DNA from: Kocuria atrinae C3-8
GTDB lineage: Bacteria > Actinomycetota > Actinomycetes > Actinomycetales > Micrococcaceae
Direction: 5' to 3'
Length of the DNA: 36,098 bases
Assembly: GCF_000286355.1 (NCBI RefSeq)
Contig: NZ_AJXN01000048.1
Span: 1 to 36,098 of the forward strand
Part shown: positions 1 through 8,830 of the stretch, piece after piece
Position numbering within the stretch: position 1 is the first letter of the stretch
Layout of the letters: the number at the start of each line of letters is the position of its first letter
Made by a program: the position numbers and the translations under genes
Notes under the pieces: generated by a model
What the model was told of the DNA's origin: nothing
The model's database searches: none
Seen by the model: the letters and a program-made list of their open reading frames with translations, nothing else

Positions 1-1202
1 GATGCCTCCTCCGACGACTCCGGATCCGACGACTCGGACGACTCCTCGTCCGAAGGCGCAACCGACGAGCAGGTAGAGGACGCCGCGACCGAGGCTGACT
101 CCGGTGAGAACACCGAAGAGGCTGCCGAGGACAAGGCTCCGGCCCAGAAGGAAGAGCCCAAGGAAGAGCCGAAGAAGGAAGAGTCCAAGCCCGCTCCCAA
201 GCAGGACGACTCCTCTTCCGAGAAGCCCAAGTCCACCTCCGGCCCCTCCGAGGCTGCCGGTTACGTGACTCCGCTGGTGCGCAAGCTCGCTCGCGAGAAG
301 GGCGTGGATCTCTCGACCCTGTCCGGCACCGGTGTGGGTGGCCGCATCCGCAAGCAGGACGTGCTGGCTGCTGCCGAGGAATCCTCGAAGGCTTCCGAGT
401 CCAAAGATCAGTCCGTGGACATGGCTCCGGCCGTGGCCGGCGGTACCGAGAAGAAGTCCGCAGCTCCGGCAGTGGATGCCAAGCGCGGTACCACCGAGAA
501 GGCTCCTCGTATCCGCATGACCATTGCCAAGCGCATGCGCGAGTCGTTGGACGTGTCCGCTCAGCTGACCCAGGTCACCGAGGTCGACATGACCCGTGTC
601 GCTCAGCTGCGCAACAAGGCCAAGGACCAGTTCCAGAAGCGTGAAGGTGCCAAGCTAACCTTCCTGCCTTCTTCGCCAAGGCCGTTGCCGAGGCGCTGCA
701 GGCTCACCCGGTTCTCAACGCCACGTTCAAGGAGGCCGAGAAGGAGATCGTGTACAACGGCTCCGAGGACATCGCGATCGCCGTTGACACCCCGCGCGGC
801 CTGCTGGTCCCGGTGATCAAGAACGCCGGTGACCTGAACCTGGGCGGTTTGTCCAAGCAGATCGCAGAGTTGGGTGCCGCCGCCAAGGACGGCTCCATCT
901 CCCCCGATCAGCTGACCGGTGGCACGTTCACCATCACCAACATCGGTTCCTTCGGCGCTCTGTTCGATACCCCGATCATCAACCAGCCTCAGGTGGCGAT
1001 TCTGGGTACGGGCACGATCGTCAAGCGCCCCATGGTGGTCACTGACGCGGACGGCAACGACACCATTGCCATCCGTCACATGTGCTACCTGTCGCTGACC
1101 TACGATCACCGCCTGGTCGACGGCGCGGATGCCGGTCGTTTCCTCTCCACCATGAAGAAGCGTCTGGAAGAGGGCCACTTCGAGTCCGAGGTCGGTCTCT
1201 GA
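1..1202 (+). CDS. sucB: Dihydrolipoamide acyltransferase (E2) of 2-oxoacid dehydrogenase, 5'-truncated, one frameshift
   Basis: E2 core of a 2-oxoglutarate/pyruvate dehydrogenase complex, which transfers the acyl group from lipoyl-lysine to CoA in the cytoplasm. The window opens inside the gene. The first ~85 codons encode a linker very rich in Asp, Ser, Glu and Lys that would follow the lipoyl domain(s). A peripheral subunit-binding domain follows ([14 protein letters not shown] to GRIRKQDVL, about bases 262-366), then the catalytic domain, ending with the active-site motif DHRLVDG (1104-1124). The frame breaks at about 669: one T is missing from what should be CCTTTCTTC, and restoring it turns LPSSPR into [12 protein letters not shown]. 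The lipB and lipA genes downstream supply its cofactor. In Actinobacteria one E2 can serve both complexes, so the exact substrate is inferred. Confidence 0.93.
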
Positions 1203-1249
1203 TCGGCAATCGCTGACGCGTAGCGGTCAACCGTTCGGTTGATTTATCA

Positions 1250-1297
1250 CCGCCGGGATGTGTTCTGGATCACTCAGAGCACATCCCGGCGGTTTTG
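1250..1297 (+). terminator. Rho-independent terminator after sucB
   Basis: CCGCCGGGATGTG (1250-1262) pairs perfectly with CACATCCCGGCGG (1280-1292). The stem is extended inward by TTCTG/CAGAG with one wobble, and TTTTG follows. It lies 48 bases after the sucB stop and before the next gene, so it probably ends the 2-oxoacid dehydrogenase transcript. Confidence 0.88.
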
Positions 1298-1325
1298 TTC
1301 GTCGCGACTCCGATAGGGTCGAAGC

Positions 1326-1676
1326 ATGGACTTCCTCTTCAGCCTCATGTTGTTTTTGCACTTTGTCGGCCTCGCAGTGATCATCGGTACCTGGGTTTTC
1401 ACGATGAAGCGCCCCACCGTTTCCGTGGGTCAGTTCTGGGCGGCAGTCGTCATGCTCCTGACCGGCTTGGCGATGGTGGCCCTGCGCGAGATGCAGGACG
1501 GTTTCGAGGTCAACCACATGAAGATCGGCATCAAGCTGGTCATTCTGCTGGTTGTCGCCGTGGCTGCTTTCATCGGTATGCGCAAGACCAAGCGCGGCGA
1601 GCCGGTCTCGACCGGCCTGGCGCACGCCGTTGGTGGCATGGCATTGATCAACGCCGCCATCGCCGTCTTCTGGTGA
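1326..1676 (+). CDS. Small conserved integral membrane protein
   Basis: A 116-residue protein with about four hydrophobic segments (roughly residues 3-25, 36-53, 66-84 and 96-115) separated by short charged loops such as MKRPT and MRKTKRGEP. It has no signal peptide and no catalytic motif that I recognise. It resembles the small integral membrane proteins of unknown role that are common in Micrococcaceae. The gene sits alone between the sucB terminator and a convergent minus-strand gene. The ATG at 1326 opens on MDFLFSLMLFLHFVGLAVI, a plausible first membrane segment, which favours this start over out-of-frame alternatives. Confidence 0.8.
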   Translation: MDFLFSLMLFLHFVGLAVIIGTWVFTMKRPTVSVGQFWAAVVMLLTGLAMVALREMQDGFEVNHMKIGIKLVILLVVAVAAFIGMRKTKRGEPVSTGLAHAVGGMALINAAIAVFW

Positions 1677-1702
1677 TCCTTCAGCCCTGAGACATTCACT
1701 CC

Positions 1703-1736
1703 GGAGCCCGCCGCGCCACGTGCGCCGCGGGGCTCC
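1703..1736. terminator. Possible bidirectional hairpin between convergent genes
   Basis: GGAGCCC (1703-1709) pairs with GGGCTCC (1730-1736) around a GC-rich, partly self-complementary loop. It lies between the stops of two convergent genes (1676 and 1778). No T-tract follows on either side, so it is only a weak terminator candidate. Confidence 0.4.
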
Positions 1737-1777
1737 TGTCATGAATGGAGCATGACTCAAACGGAGTGGGGCACCCC

Positions 1778-3747
1778 TCAGTCGTTGCGTTTCACCGGGG
1801 TGACGTCCACGATGCGCCAGCCGGAATCGGTTTCCGCCACCGTGAGGTGAACGGTTTGCCGAACCGTGGTGTCCTCTCGGTTCACGTGGGACCCCTCGGG
1901 AATCTCTCCGTGCCAACCTCGTGTGATGATTTCGGCGTAGAACGTGTGCGCGTCTTCATCAGGGATCTCGTTATCGGGAGCCGATTCCGGTTCGGCCGCG
2001 CTGGCCGGTTCGATGCGGTCCACTTCCATGCTCAAACCGGACAGGGCTGTGTAGTCGCTGGCACCACCTTTCTGGCTTGCCGCGTGCGCGATGGTCGACT
2101 GGTCACTTTCCGCCAACTGCGACCCAGGAACGTACACCGCAGCCAGTGCCTCACCGTCCCCCGCGGCCAACGCTTGGGCCCGGGACGCGACGAGCTGGCG
2201 CGCGGCCAGTTCGGCAGCCTTCTGGTTCTGCGCGTCAGATCCAGCAGCCGCCGACGACGCCGCCTCGTCCCGTGTGCTCGGCGTGGTTCCCTCTTTCTCC
2301 CCGGGCGTCCCGGACACCGGATCCTCGGTCATCGATGAATCGGCGCCCCTCTTTTCGGACCCCGTCCCTTCAGAGCCTGTCCCCTCAGTTTCTGAACCGG
2401 CAGCTTCTGATAGCTCTTGATCTGCCGCAACCGGGGTCGGTTCTCCCCCGGTGAGTTCTGCAACTCCGAACCACGCACAGCCGACCAGGGCGGTTGCCGC
2501 GAGCGCCAGAACCAGCGGGCGCCGCCACGAGCGATCATCGGCGACGGATGCTGCCACAGCGCTTGACCCGCGGCGCGTTGTGGGGCGCCACGTCCGACCC
2601 AGTTTCACCTCGGTACCGTCCGCGCGGATGATGTGCGGAGTCTGCAGTCGAGCCACTTTCGGCGCGGTCTTGGCGGTAGGAATGGCGGCGATACCGGTCG
2701 CGAACTCATGGGCGCTGGGGCGAGTCTCAGGCTCGTCGCTCAACGCGGACTCCAACATGAGCACCAGTCCCCGTGGGGCTGCCGGACACACCAGAGTCAG
2801 CGGTACCCGATGGGAATCTGATCCCGGAGCCCTACCCGTGAGCGCACCCACGCGAGGGTGGCCAAAGCCTTGACGTCATCCGCCGGGGTTCGCGCAACAC
2901 TACGATCCAACATCTCGGGCCGGTCATCGTGTCCCCAGGACACCACAGCCTGCGCTGTTGGCTGCTCCTTGGCCGTGGCGTCCGGCTCACGCGTCACGGG
3001 TAGCCCGTACCCGTCGAGCCACACGGTCTGATCCTGACCGAGCAGGATGCTGTTCGGGCTCAGCGTGCCGTGCACCCACCCGTGATCATGCAATGTCGCC
3101 AGTGCGTTGGCCACCGCCGTGAGAACGGGCGAGAGTTCAGCGGGTGGTACCCGACCGTCCTGCGCGATCCTTCGGGACAGGGAGATCCCCTCCACGTGAT
3201 CGCACACGAGTGCTTCTACGCCGGCTCCACCCTCCAGAACGTCAACACCGTCCATACCTTCCACGGCGGCTACGCCCTCCATGGCCTCCACGACATCGAC
3301 ACCGTCCATGCCCTCCGCGCCGTCCACGGTCTGAATCGTGCCTCGCACCGGCACCAAGTGCGGATGGGTCACACCGGCCCATTGCTCAGCCACCCGAGCC
3401 ATGGCCTGCTGTTGGGGCCGACGTTCCTCGGCAGTGGGCCCCGTGGCGAATGTGACCGTGAATTTCTCGCGGCTCTGCTCTTCTTTGGCGAGCCAGGTCC
3501 GCGTTCCTCGGCCAGATCCCAGTTGTTCTGCGAGTTCCAGGCCCTCCGCTTGAGCTAGTGATAGGGCGTGCGTCGATTGATCATGCAACTTTTCGTCATA
3601 CACCGATTCACCCGCCGGGCCGGGGTTCAGGCCGGGCTCCCCAGGATCATTCGACATAGGCTCCGAGGGCCGTTGTCGTTCTCCGCGCGGTCGCTGGGCG
3701 GCCAGGAGTCGTTCCTGAGCTCGGGTTCGCTTCTCTGGTGCGCTCAT
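1778..3747 (-). CDS. Membrane-anchored pseudokinase with extracytoplasmic C-terminal domain, one frameshift
   Basis: About 656 residues once the frame is repaired. An N-terminal basic/proline-rich tail precedes a protein-kinase-like fold: a glycine loop LGSGRG, then a lobe ending in SWGHDDRPEM and ETRPSAHEFATGI. The catalytic residues are gone. The VAIK lysine position reads FTVTFA, HRDLKPxN reads HGTLSPNSILL, and DFG reads DGYG. A single membrane segment (LVLALAATALVGCAWFGV) is followed by a Ser/Glu/Thr-rich linker and a ~130-residue outside domain that may be NTF2-like. An insert in the kinase fold carries EGMDGVDV repeats. The frame breaks at about 2853 (one base lost within TGGGTGCG). I use the ATG at 3747; a GTG at 3771 would add eight residues. 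Inference: a sensor or scaffold at the membrane, not an active kinase. Confidence 0.78.
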
Positions 3748-3822
3748 GAACCCACTGTGCACCGAAACCACCCGGGCCCGCTCACGTTATCCACAGGCTC
3801 GGGCAAGCGATAGGCTGGCCCA

Positions 3823-4524
3823 ATGGCTTTGCACTTCGAACGCATGGGGTTCGACCCGAACTTTGTGGACTACCGTTCCTGCCTGCAACTGCAGCAAGAG
3901 GTCCACGATCAGATCGTGGCCGGTGAACGCGGCAACACCGTGATGTTGCTCGAGCACAACCCCGTCTTTACGGCCGGTCGCCGCACTGAGAAGCATGAAT
4001 ACCCCCAGGACGGCACCGAAGTAGTGCCCATCGGACGCGGTGGGAAACTCACCTATCACGGCCCCGGAATGCTCGTGGGCTACCCCATCATGCGCCTTCC
4101 CGTTCCCCTGGACGTGGTCAAGGTGGTCCGCGTGCTGGAAGAAATCATCATTGCCGTGGTCAAAGATTTCGGAGTCCAAGCCACCACTGTGGAGGGCAGA
4201 TCCGGGGCGTGGGTGCCGGCCGATGACCGTGGACCGGACCGCAAGATCTCCGCCATCGGCCTCCAGGTCTCCAAACGCGTGACCATGCACGGGTTCGCCC
4301 TGAACTGTTCCAACGATCTGCAGCCCTTCGGCACGTTCATACCGTGCGGCATCACCGATGCCGGCGTGACCTCCATCAGCCGGGAAACGGGGAATCAGAT
4401 CAACCCCGCTGATGTTGTTGAACGCATGGAGCAGGAGCTGGCAGCACGCGAACTGGACCTGTGTGTCCCGTTCGAGCCCGACTCACCCGCAACACCCCTG
4501 ACCCTGGACTCTCTGGTCTCCTAA
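3823..4524 (+). CDS. lipB: Octanoyl-[acyl-carrier-protein]:protein transferase LipB
   Basis: Moves octanoate from acyl carrier protein to the lipoyl-domain lysine of E2 and similar proteins, the first step of lipoate synthesis, in the cytoplasm. Intact at 233 residues, a normal family length. Visible motifs are [18 protein letters not shown] (substrate pocket), the lysine motif [10 protein letters not shown], and [13 protein letters not shown] with the thioester cysteine. It is divergent from the pseudokinase, with starts 75 bases apart, and 69 bases upstream of lipA, so lipB-lipA probably form an operon. The ATG at 3823 gives [17 protein letters not shown], as expected for the family. Confidence 0.96.
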   Translation: MALHFERMGFDPNFVDYRSCLQLQQEVHDQIVAGERGNTVMLLEHNPVFTAGRRTEKHEYPQDGTEVVPIGRGGKLTYHGPGMLVGYPIMRLPVPLDVVKVVRVLEEIIIAVVKDFGVQATTVEGRSGAWVPADDRGPDRKISAIGLQVSKRVTMHGFALNCSNDLQPFGTFIPCGITDAGVTSISRETGNQINPADVVERMEQELAARELDLCVPFEPDSPATPLTLDSLVS

Positions 4525-4593
4525 GCTGGAGAACAGTGACTTGCCTGCACCACCGCGTCAGGCACAACCGAGCGCCACAAGCGAGGAGTACGA

Positions 4594-5600
4594 ATGACCA
4601 TCGCGCCCGAAGGCCGCAAGCTGCTGCGCGTTGAACAGCGCAACGCGTCTGTTCCGATCGAGAAGAAGCCCAACTGGCTCAAGAACACCGCCAAGATGGG
4701 CCCGCAGTTCCAGGAACTGAAGTCCATGGCGCGCGGCCGCGGGCTGCACACGGTGTGCGAAGAAGCCGGTTGTCCCAACATCTACGAATGCTGGGAAGAC
4801 CGCGAGGCCACGTTCCTGATCGGCGGCGACACCTGCACCCGTCGTTGCGACTTCTGCGATATCGCCACCGGCAAGCCCGGCATGCTCGACGCATCCGAGC
4901 CGCGCAAGGTTGCCGAATCCGTCCGCGACTTGAACCTGCGCTACGCGACCGTCACCTCGGTGGCCCGCGACGACCTTCTGGATGGCGGCGCGTGGCTCAA
5001 CGCAGAGACCATTCGGCAGATCCACGAGCTCAACCCCTCCACCGGTGTCGAGATTCTGATTCCTGACTTCAAGGGTCAGCCGCACGCGGTCCAGCAGGTC
5101 ATCGACGCTCAGCCCGAGGTCTTCGCGCACAACCTGGAAACGGTGCCGCGCATCTTCAAGCAGATCCGTCCCGCGTTCTCCTACGAGCGTTCCCTGGATG
5201 TCCTCACGCAGGCAAGGAGAACGGGATGATCGTGAAGTCCAACCTGATCCTGGGTATGGGCGAGACGGATGAGGAAGTCTACGAGGCCCTGTGCGATCTG
5301 CACGACGCCGGTTGCGACATCATCACCCTCACCCAGTACCTGCGTCCGGGCCCCACCTTCCACCCCATCGAGCGCTGGGTGACCCCGCAGCAGTTCGTGG
5401 ACTTCTCCCAGCAGGCAGAGGAGATCGGATTCCTGGGTGTGATGGCCGGTCCCATGGTGCGTTCTTCCTACCGCGCAGGCAAGCTCTGGGCTCGAGCCAT
5501 GAAGAAGATGGGCCGCGAGATCCCCGAGCACCTGTCCCACATCGACGACTCCGGTTCGGCCAGCCAGGAGGCTTCCTCCTTGGTCGCCCGCCTGAGCTGA
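4594..5600 (+). CDS. lipA: Lipoyl synthase LipA, one frameshift
   Basis: Radical-SAM enzyme that inserts two sulfurs into the octanoyl chain made available by LipB. About 335 residues after repair. The auxiliary-cluster cysteines are in [12 protein letters not shown], the radical-SAM motif is CTRRCDFC, and the C-terminal RSSY supplies the serine ligand. The start has a good RBS (GAGGAG, about 4581-4586). The frame breaks at about 5216: CAGGCAAGGAGAAC should probably be CAGGCAAGGGAGAAC, giving [20 protein letters not shown]. Everything before and after reads normally, which argues for a lost G in a G run, not a dead gene. A GC-rich hairpin follows the stop. Confidence 0.95.
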
Positions 5601-5615
5601 CCGCGCTCTTCCGGT

Positions 5616-5647
5616 ACGACGACGCGCCGGCCGGGCGGCGTCGTCGT
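5616..5647 (+). terminator. GC-rich hairpin after lipA
   Basis: ACGACGACGC (5616-5625) pairs perfectly with GCGTCGTCGT (5638-5647) just after the lipA stop. There is no T-tract, so termination is inferred from position. Related CGACGACG elements occur at 8723-8793 and at the right end of the window. Confidence 0.55.
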
Positions 5648-5739
5648 CCTGTGTCCGGCGCTGCCCGAGAACGCGTCAAGGGCACCCGCCAGCGGTTAGA
5701 ATGGCCGCAATCCCCTACCAGCAATCGCGAGGAACAAAA

Positions 5740-6489
5740 GTGTCACCTAGCACCTCATCCACAGCCCGTGCTGCAGAGCGCGAACGTAAGCGCGAGGAGA
5801 AGCGCAAGCGCAAAGCGGCGAAGGGTCCGGGCATTTTCGCCCAGATGAAGCAAGTCTTCCAGATGACCAAGGAGCGGGAACCCAACATCCTGCTCTGGAT
5901 GATCCTGCTGGGTCTTGGTGTGCTGCTGGTGTTCCTGCTCATCGGTGTGCTGCTCAACAACTGGCTCACGTGGCTGTTGATCGGTATTCCGTTCGGCATC
6001 CTGGCCGCGGTGATCCTGCTGTCGAGGCGAGCCGAACGTGCCGCGTTCTCGCGAATTGACGGCCAGCCCGGTGCCGCCGGCGCCGCACTGTCCACCCTCA
6101 AGCGCGGGTGGATCATTGAGGAAGAACCGGCCGCCATGGACCCCAAGTCCAAGGATCTGTTGTTCCGCGTGGTGGGTCGCCCCGGCGTGGTGTTCGTGAC
6201 CGAGGGGCCCGTGAACCGCGTGGACAAGCTGGTCAAGAAGGAACGGCGCCGCATTGGCCCCGTGATCCAGAACGTGCCGATTCACGTGGTGAAGTCCGGC
6301 AACGGTGAGAACCAGGTTCCGCTGAGCAAGCTCGCCAAGCACCTGAAGAAGCTCGACAAGACCCTGACCAAGCAGGAAGTGCACGTGGTCTACAAGCGTC
6401 TGAACACGCTGCAGAACCGCTTGCCGATCCCCAAGGGCATCGACCCCATGAAGGCCCGCCCGGACCGCAAGGCCATGCGCGGGCGATGA
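5740..6489 (+). CDS. DUF4191 family membrane protein
   Basis: About 249 residues. A highly basic N-terminus (RERKREEKRKRKAAKG) precedes two hydrophobic segments (ILLWMILLGLGVLLVFLLIG and WLTWLLIGIPFGILAAVILL) and a cytoplasmic C-terminal part with RGWIIEEEPA and VGRPGVVFVTEGP. This matches the DUF4191 family, which in Actinobacteria regularly follows lipA; its function is unknown. I prefer the GTG at 5740 because GAGGA precedes it by about seven bases. The in-frame ATG at 5701 has no RBS and lies close to the lipA terminator. Confidence 0.88.
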   Translation: MSPSTSSTARAAERERKREEKRKRKAAKGPGIFAQMKQVFQMTKEREPNILLWMILLGLGVLLVFLLIGVLLNNWLTWLLIGIPFGILAAVILLSRRAERAAFSRIDGQPGAAGAALSTLKRGWIIEEEPAAMDPKSKDLLFRVVGRPGVVFVTEGPVNRVDKLVKKERRRIGPVIQNVPIHVVKSGNGENQVPLSKLAKHLKKLDKTLTKQEVHVVYKRLNTLQNRLPIPKGIDPMKARPDRKAMRGR

Positions 6490-6507
6490 TCCCTCAGCTG
6501 GTGGGGG

Positions 6508-6954
6508 TCATCGAACCTTCACCAGAATGGTGCCCACGGCCCGATCGTGGAGTCCGCGCTGATCCTGGTCGTAGATGACCGGAGGGATCACCAAACACAG
6601 CAACAACGACCGAATGGCCGCTTTGCCGAAACCGGCGGGGCGGCCATTCATCGTTTGTGCCTGTAGCCCCAGGAGCCAGTGCCCCACGGTGCGGCCGAAG
6701 GCCCCGACCATGAGCACGTTGAGGGCGAACAGCACCGCGAGGTTCATGAGCCCGTTCTGATTCCACTGGGCCAGGAACAGGTTGGCGATCACCATGGCCA
6801 ATAACCAATCGAGGCAGAGCGCGAAGAACCGCGGCACGAAGCGCGCTACGGAGGCCGGGCCGTCAATGGGCCTGCCCAGCCGCTCCCCCGGATATTCATT
6901 GGTGCGCGAGGGGCCACCTTCGAGCCAAGAACCCAGATCCTGCCGTGAAATCAT
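6508..6954 (-). CDS. RDD family membrane protein
   Basis: About 148 residues from the ATG at 6954 (MISRQDLGSW). An upstream ATG at 6975 would add seven residues. RDD-domain features are visible: the first segment begins RFVPRFFALCLDWLLAMVI with the paired Arg and Asp, the middle has FGRTVGHWLLGLQ, and the end has YDQDQRGLHDRAVGT. Three hydrophobic segments are expected. RDD proteins are transport-associated or of unknown function. The gene is convergent with the DUF4191 gene, 18 bases away, and divergent from glnA. A 14-base palindrome lies upstream of its start. Confidence 0.87.
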   Translation of the reverse strand: MISRQDLGSWLEGGPSRTNEYPGERLGRPIDGPASVARFVPRFFALCLDWLLAMVIANLFLAQWNQNGLMNLAVLFALNVLMVGAFGRTVGHWLLGLQAQTMNGRPAGFGKAAIRSLLLCLVIPPVIYDQDQRGLHDRAVGTILVKVR

Positions 6955-7011
6955 GCTCTCAGCTATCTGCTTCACGGGTTCGCTCAGACATTCCCAGTAG
7001 ACTGAGTAGGT

Positions 7012-7025
7012 ACCGACCGGTCGGT
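7012..7025. promoter_or_regulatory. 14-base perfect palindrome, TetR-type operator candidate
   Basis: ACCGACCGGTCGGT is a perfect dyad between the divergent RDD gene (start 6954) and glnA (start 7210). Sites of this form are typical TetR-family operators in Actinobacteria. No tetR gene is adjacent, so the binding protein is unknown. Confidence 0.45.
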
Positions 7026-7073
7026 GTTGTCCGGGATTCCAGGTCGGCCGTGTGTTCGTGTGCCTCTGAACGT

Positions 7074-7100
7074 GTTACATGGTCGAAACATTGGTGTCAC
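7074..7100 (+). promoter_or_regulatory. GlnR-like nitrogen-control box upstream of glnA
   Basis: GTTAC, six bases, GAAAC, six bases, GTCAC. This is the alternating a-site/b-site pattern with six-base spacers described for the OmpR-type nitrogen regulator GlnR. A weaker fourth element (GCAAT) follows after another six bases. A possible -10 hexamer, TAGGAT, lies at 7122-7127, placing the box near -47, which suits activation. GlnR itself is not in the window. Confidence 0.62.
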
Positions 7101-7209
7101 GGACGGGCAATGCCAGGTTCTTAGGATGGACATCAGAACCGAGCGCGGTGATCACCCCAGGGTGACACTGTCGCTGATCGGGACGCCCATACAGAAGGAG
7201 AACAGGTCC

Positions 7210-8632
7210 ATGTTCCAGTCAGCCGAGGAAGTCCTCGCCTACATCAAGGATGAGGAAGTCGTTTTCGTCGACCTCCGATTCACCGATATGCCGGGTGTGC
7301 AGCAGCACTTCAACCTGCCCGCCAAGTCGGTGGACAACGATTTCTTCACCGACGGACAGTTGTTCGACGGTTCCTCCATCCGAGGCTTCCAGGGAATTGC
7401 TGAATCGGACATGCAGCTGATTCCGGATCCCACGTCCGCTTTCGTGGATCCCTACCGCGTGGAGAAGACCCTGGTGGTCACCTGCTCCATCGTGAACCCC
7501 CGCACCGGCGAGCCCTACCACCGCGATCCCCGCGGCGTGGCAGAGCGTGCCGAGGCCTACCTGAACTCCACGGGCATCGCTGACACCGCGAACTTCGCCT
7601 CCGAGGCCGAGTTCTTCGTGTTCGACGACGCTCGCTTCCAGGTCTCCCCGGAGAGCACCTTCTACAAGATCGATTCGGAAGAGGCTCCCTGGAATTCCGG
7701 CCGCAAGGAAGAGGGCGGCAACCTGGCCAACAAGACCCACACCAAGGGTGGCTACTTCCCGGTCTCCCCCGTGGACAAGCAGGCTGACCTGCGCGACGCC
7801 ATGTGCGTTGCTCTGGACGAGGTCGGTTTGTTCGTGGAGCGTTCCCACCACGAGGTGCGCCGCCGGCCAGGCAGAAATCAACTACCGTTTCTCCACCCTG
7901 ACTGCCGCCGCTGATGACCTGCTGAAGTTCAAGTACATCATCAAGAACACCGCGGACATGTTCGGCAAGACCGTAACGTTCATGCCCAAGCCGGTCTTCA
8001 ACGACAACGGTTCCGGCATGCACTGCCACCAGTCCCTGTGGAAGGGTGGCGAGCCCCTGTTCTACGACGAGAAGGGCTACGCAGGCCTTTCCGACGTGGC
8101 ACGTTGGTACATCGGCGGTCTGTTGGAGCACTCCTCCGCAGTGCTGGCCTTCACCAACCCCACCGTCAACTCCTACCGCCGCCTGGTCAAGGGCTACGAG
8201 GCACCGGTCAACATGGTGTACTCGCAGGGCAACCGCTCCGCCGGTATCCGTATCCCCATCACGGGCACCAACCCCAAGGCCAAGCGCCTGGAGTTCCGCG
8301 CACCGGACCCCTCCTGCAACCCGTACCTGGCCTTCGCTGCACAGTTGATGGCCGGCCTGGACGGAATCCGTAACCGCATCGAGCCCGCGGATCCGATCGA
8401 CAAGGACCTCTACGAGCTTCCCCCGGAGGAGGCCAAGGACATCAAGAAGGCCCCGGCCACTCTTGAAGAGGCCCTGGTGGCGCTCGAGGAGGATCACGAG
8501 TTCTTGCTCGCTGGTGACGTGTTCACCGAGGACCTCATCGAGACCTGGATCGAGTACAAGCGTGAGAACGAGCTCAAGCCGCTCTCGCTGGTGCCGCACC
8601 CGCTCGAGTTCGAGCTCTACTACGGCGTGTGA
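7210..8632 (+). CDS. glnA: Glutamine synthetase type I, one frameshift
   Basis: Makes glutamine from glutamate, ammonia and ATP as a cytoplasmic dodecamer. About 474 residues after repair, the usual GSI length. The ATG at 7210 follows AAGGAG and gives [20 protein letters not shown]. Visible are the DGSSIRGF motif, SEAEFFVFD, the ATP/metal motif [29 protein letters not shown], and [18 protein letters not shown]. The frame breaks at about 7857: HHEV should continue [12 protein letters not shown], which needs two more G in GTG(GG)C, a two-base loss. The product must be functional in a free-living organism, so an error is likely. A GlnR-like box lies upstream and a strong terminator downstream. 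Confidence 0.96.
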
Positions 8633-8659
8633 TCCGCTGATCCAGCGCTGAACGAATTC

Positions 8660-8693
8660 GGCCCCGACCAACTCACGTTGGTCGGGGCCTTTT
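8660..8693 (+). terminator. Rho-independent terminator of glnA
   Basis: GGCCCCGACCAAC (8660-8672) and GTTGGTCGGGGCC (8677-8689) form a perfect 13-base stem with a four-base loop, followed by TTTTC. It starts 28 bases after the glnA stop. Confidence 0.95.
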
Positions 8694-8722
8694 CGGTTCC
8701 GGCCAGGACTCATGACCCGGTT

Positions 8723-8793
8723 CGACGACGCCGCTCGGCCGGCCGAAAGCGCGGCCAGGCACGCGCGTGGGTGGTGACGCCGCGACGTCGTCG
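8723..8793. repeat. Intergenic inverted CGACGACG / CGTCGTCG element
   Basis: CGACGACG (8723-8730) and CGTCGTCG (8786-8793) face each other across about 55 GC-rich bases between glnA and the convergent mannosyltransferase gene. The left arm with its flank (TTCGACGACGCCGC) recurs near 36078 and resembles the lipA hairpin at 5616. It may be a long terminator for the minus-strand gene or a dispersed repeat. Confidence 0.35.
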
Positions 8794-8830
8794 TGTGTCG
8801 CTCCGTGCATCGTGCCCCGTGCCGAAACGG

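Noticed and set aside
1227-1916. Minus-strand open frame across the 1326 membrane-protein gene
   Set aside because: It runs through the sucB terminator and two other genes' ends; His/Arg/Asp-rich translation without motifs.
7850-7870. Programmed frameshift in glnA or other genes
   Set aside because: No slippery heptamer or stimulatory structure is visible, and the many similar breaks in unrelated genes fit deletion error better.
7478-8713. Long minus-strand open frame (411 codons) opposite glnA
   Set aside because: It is the antisense shadow of the GC-rich glnA codons: low-complexity Val/Gly/Leu/Asp-rich translation, no RBS, no recognisable motif.
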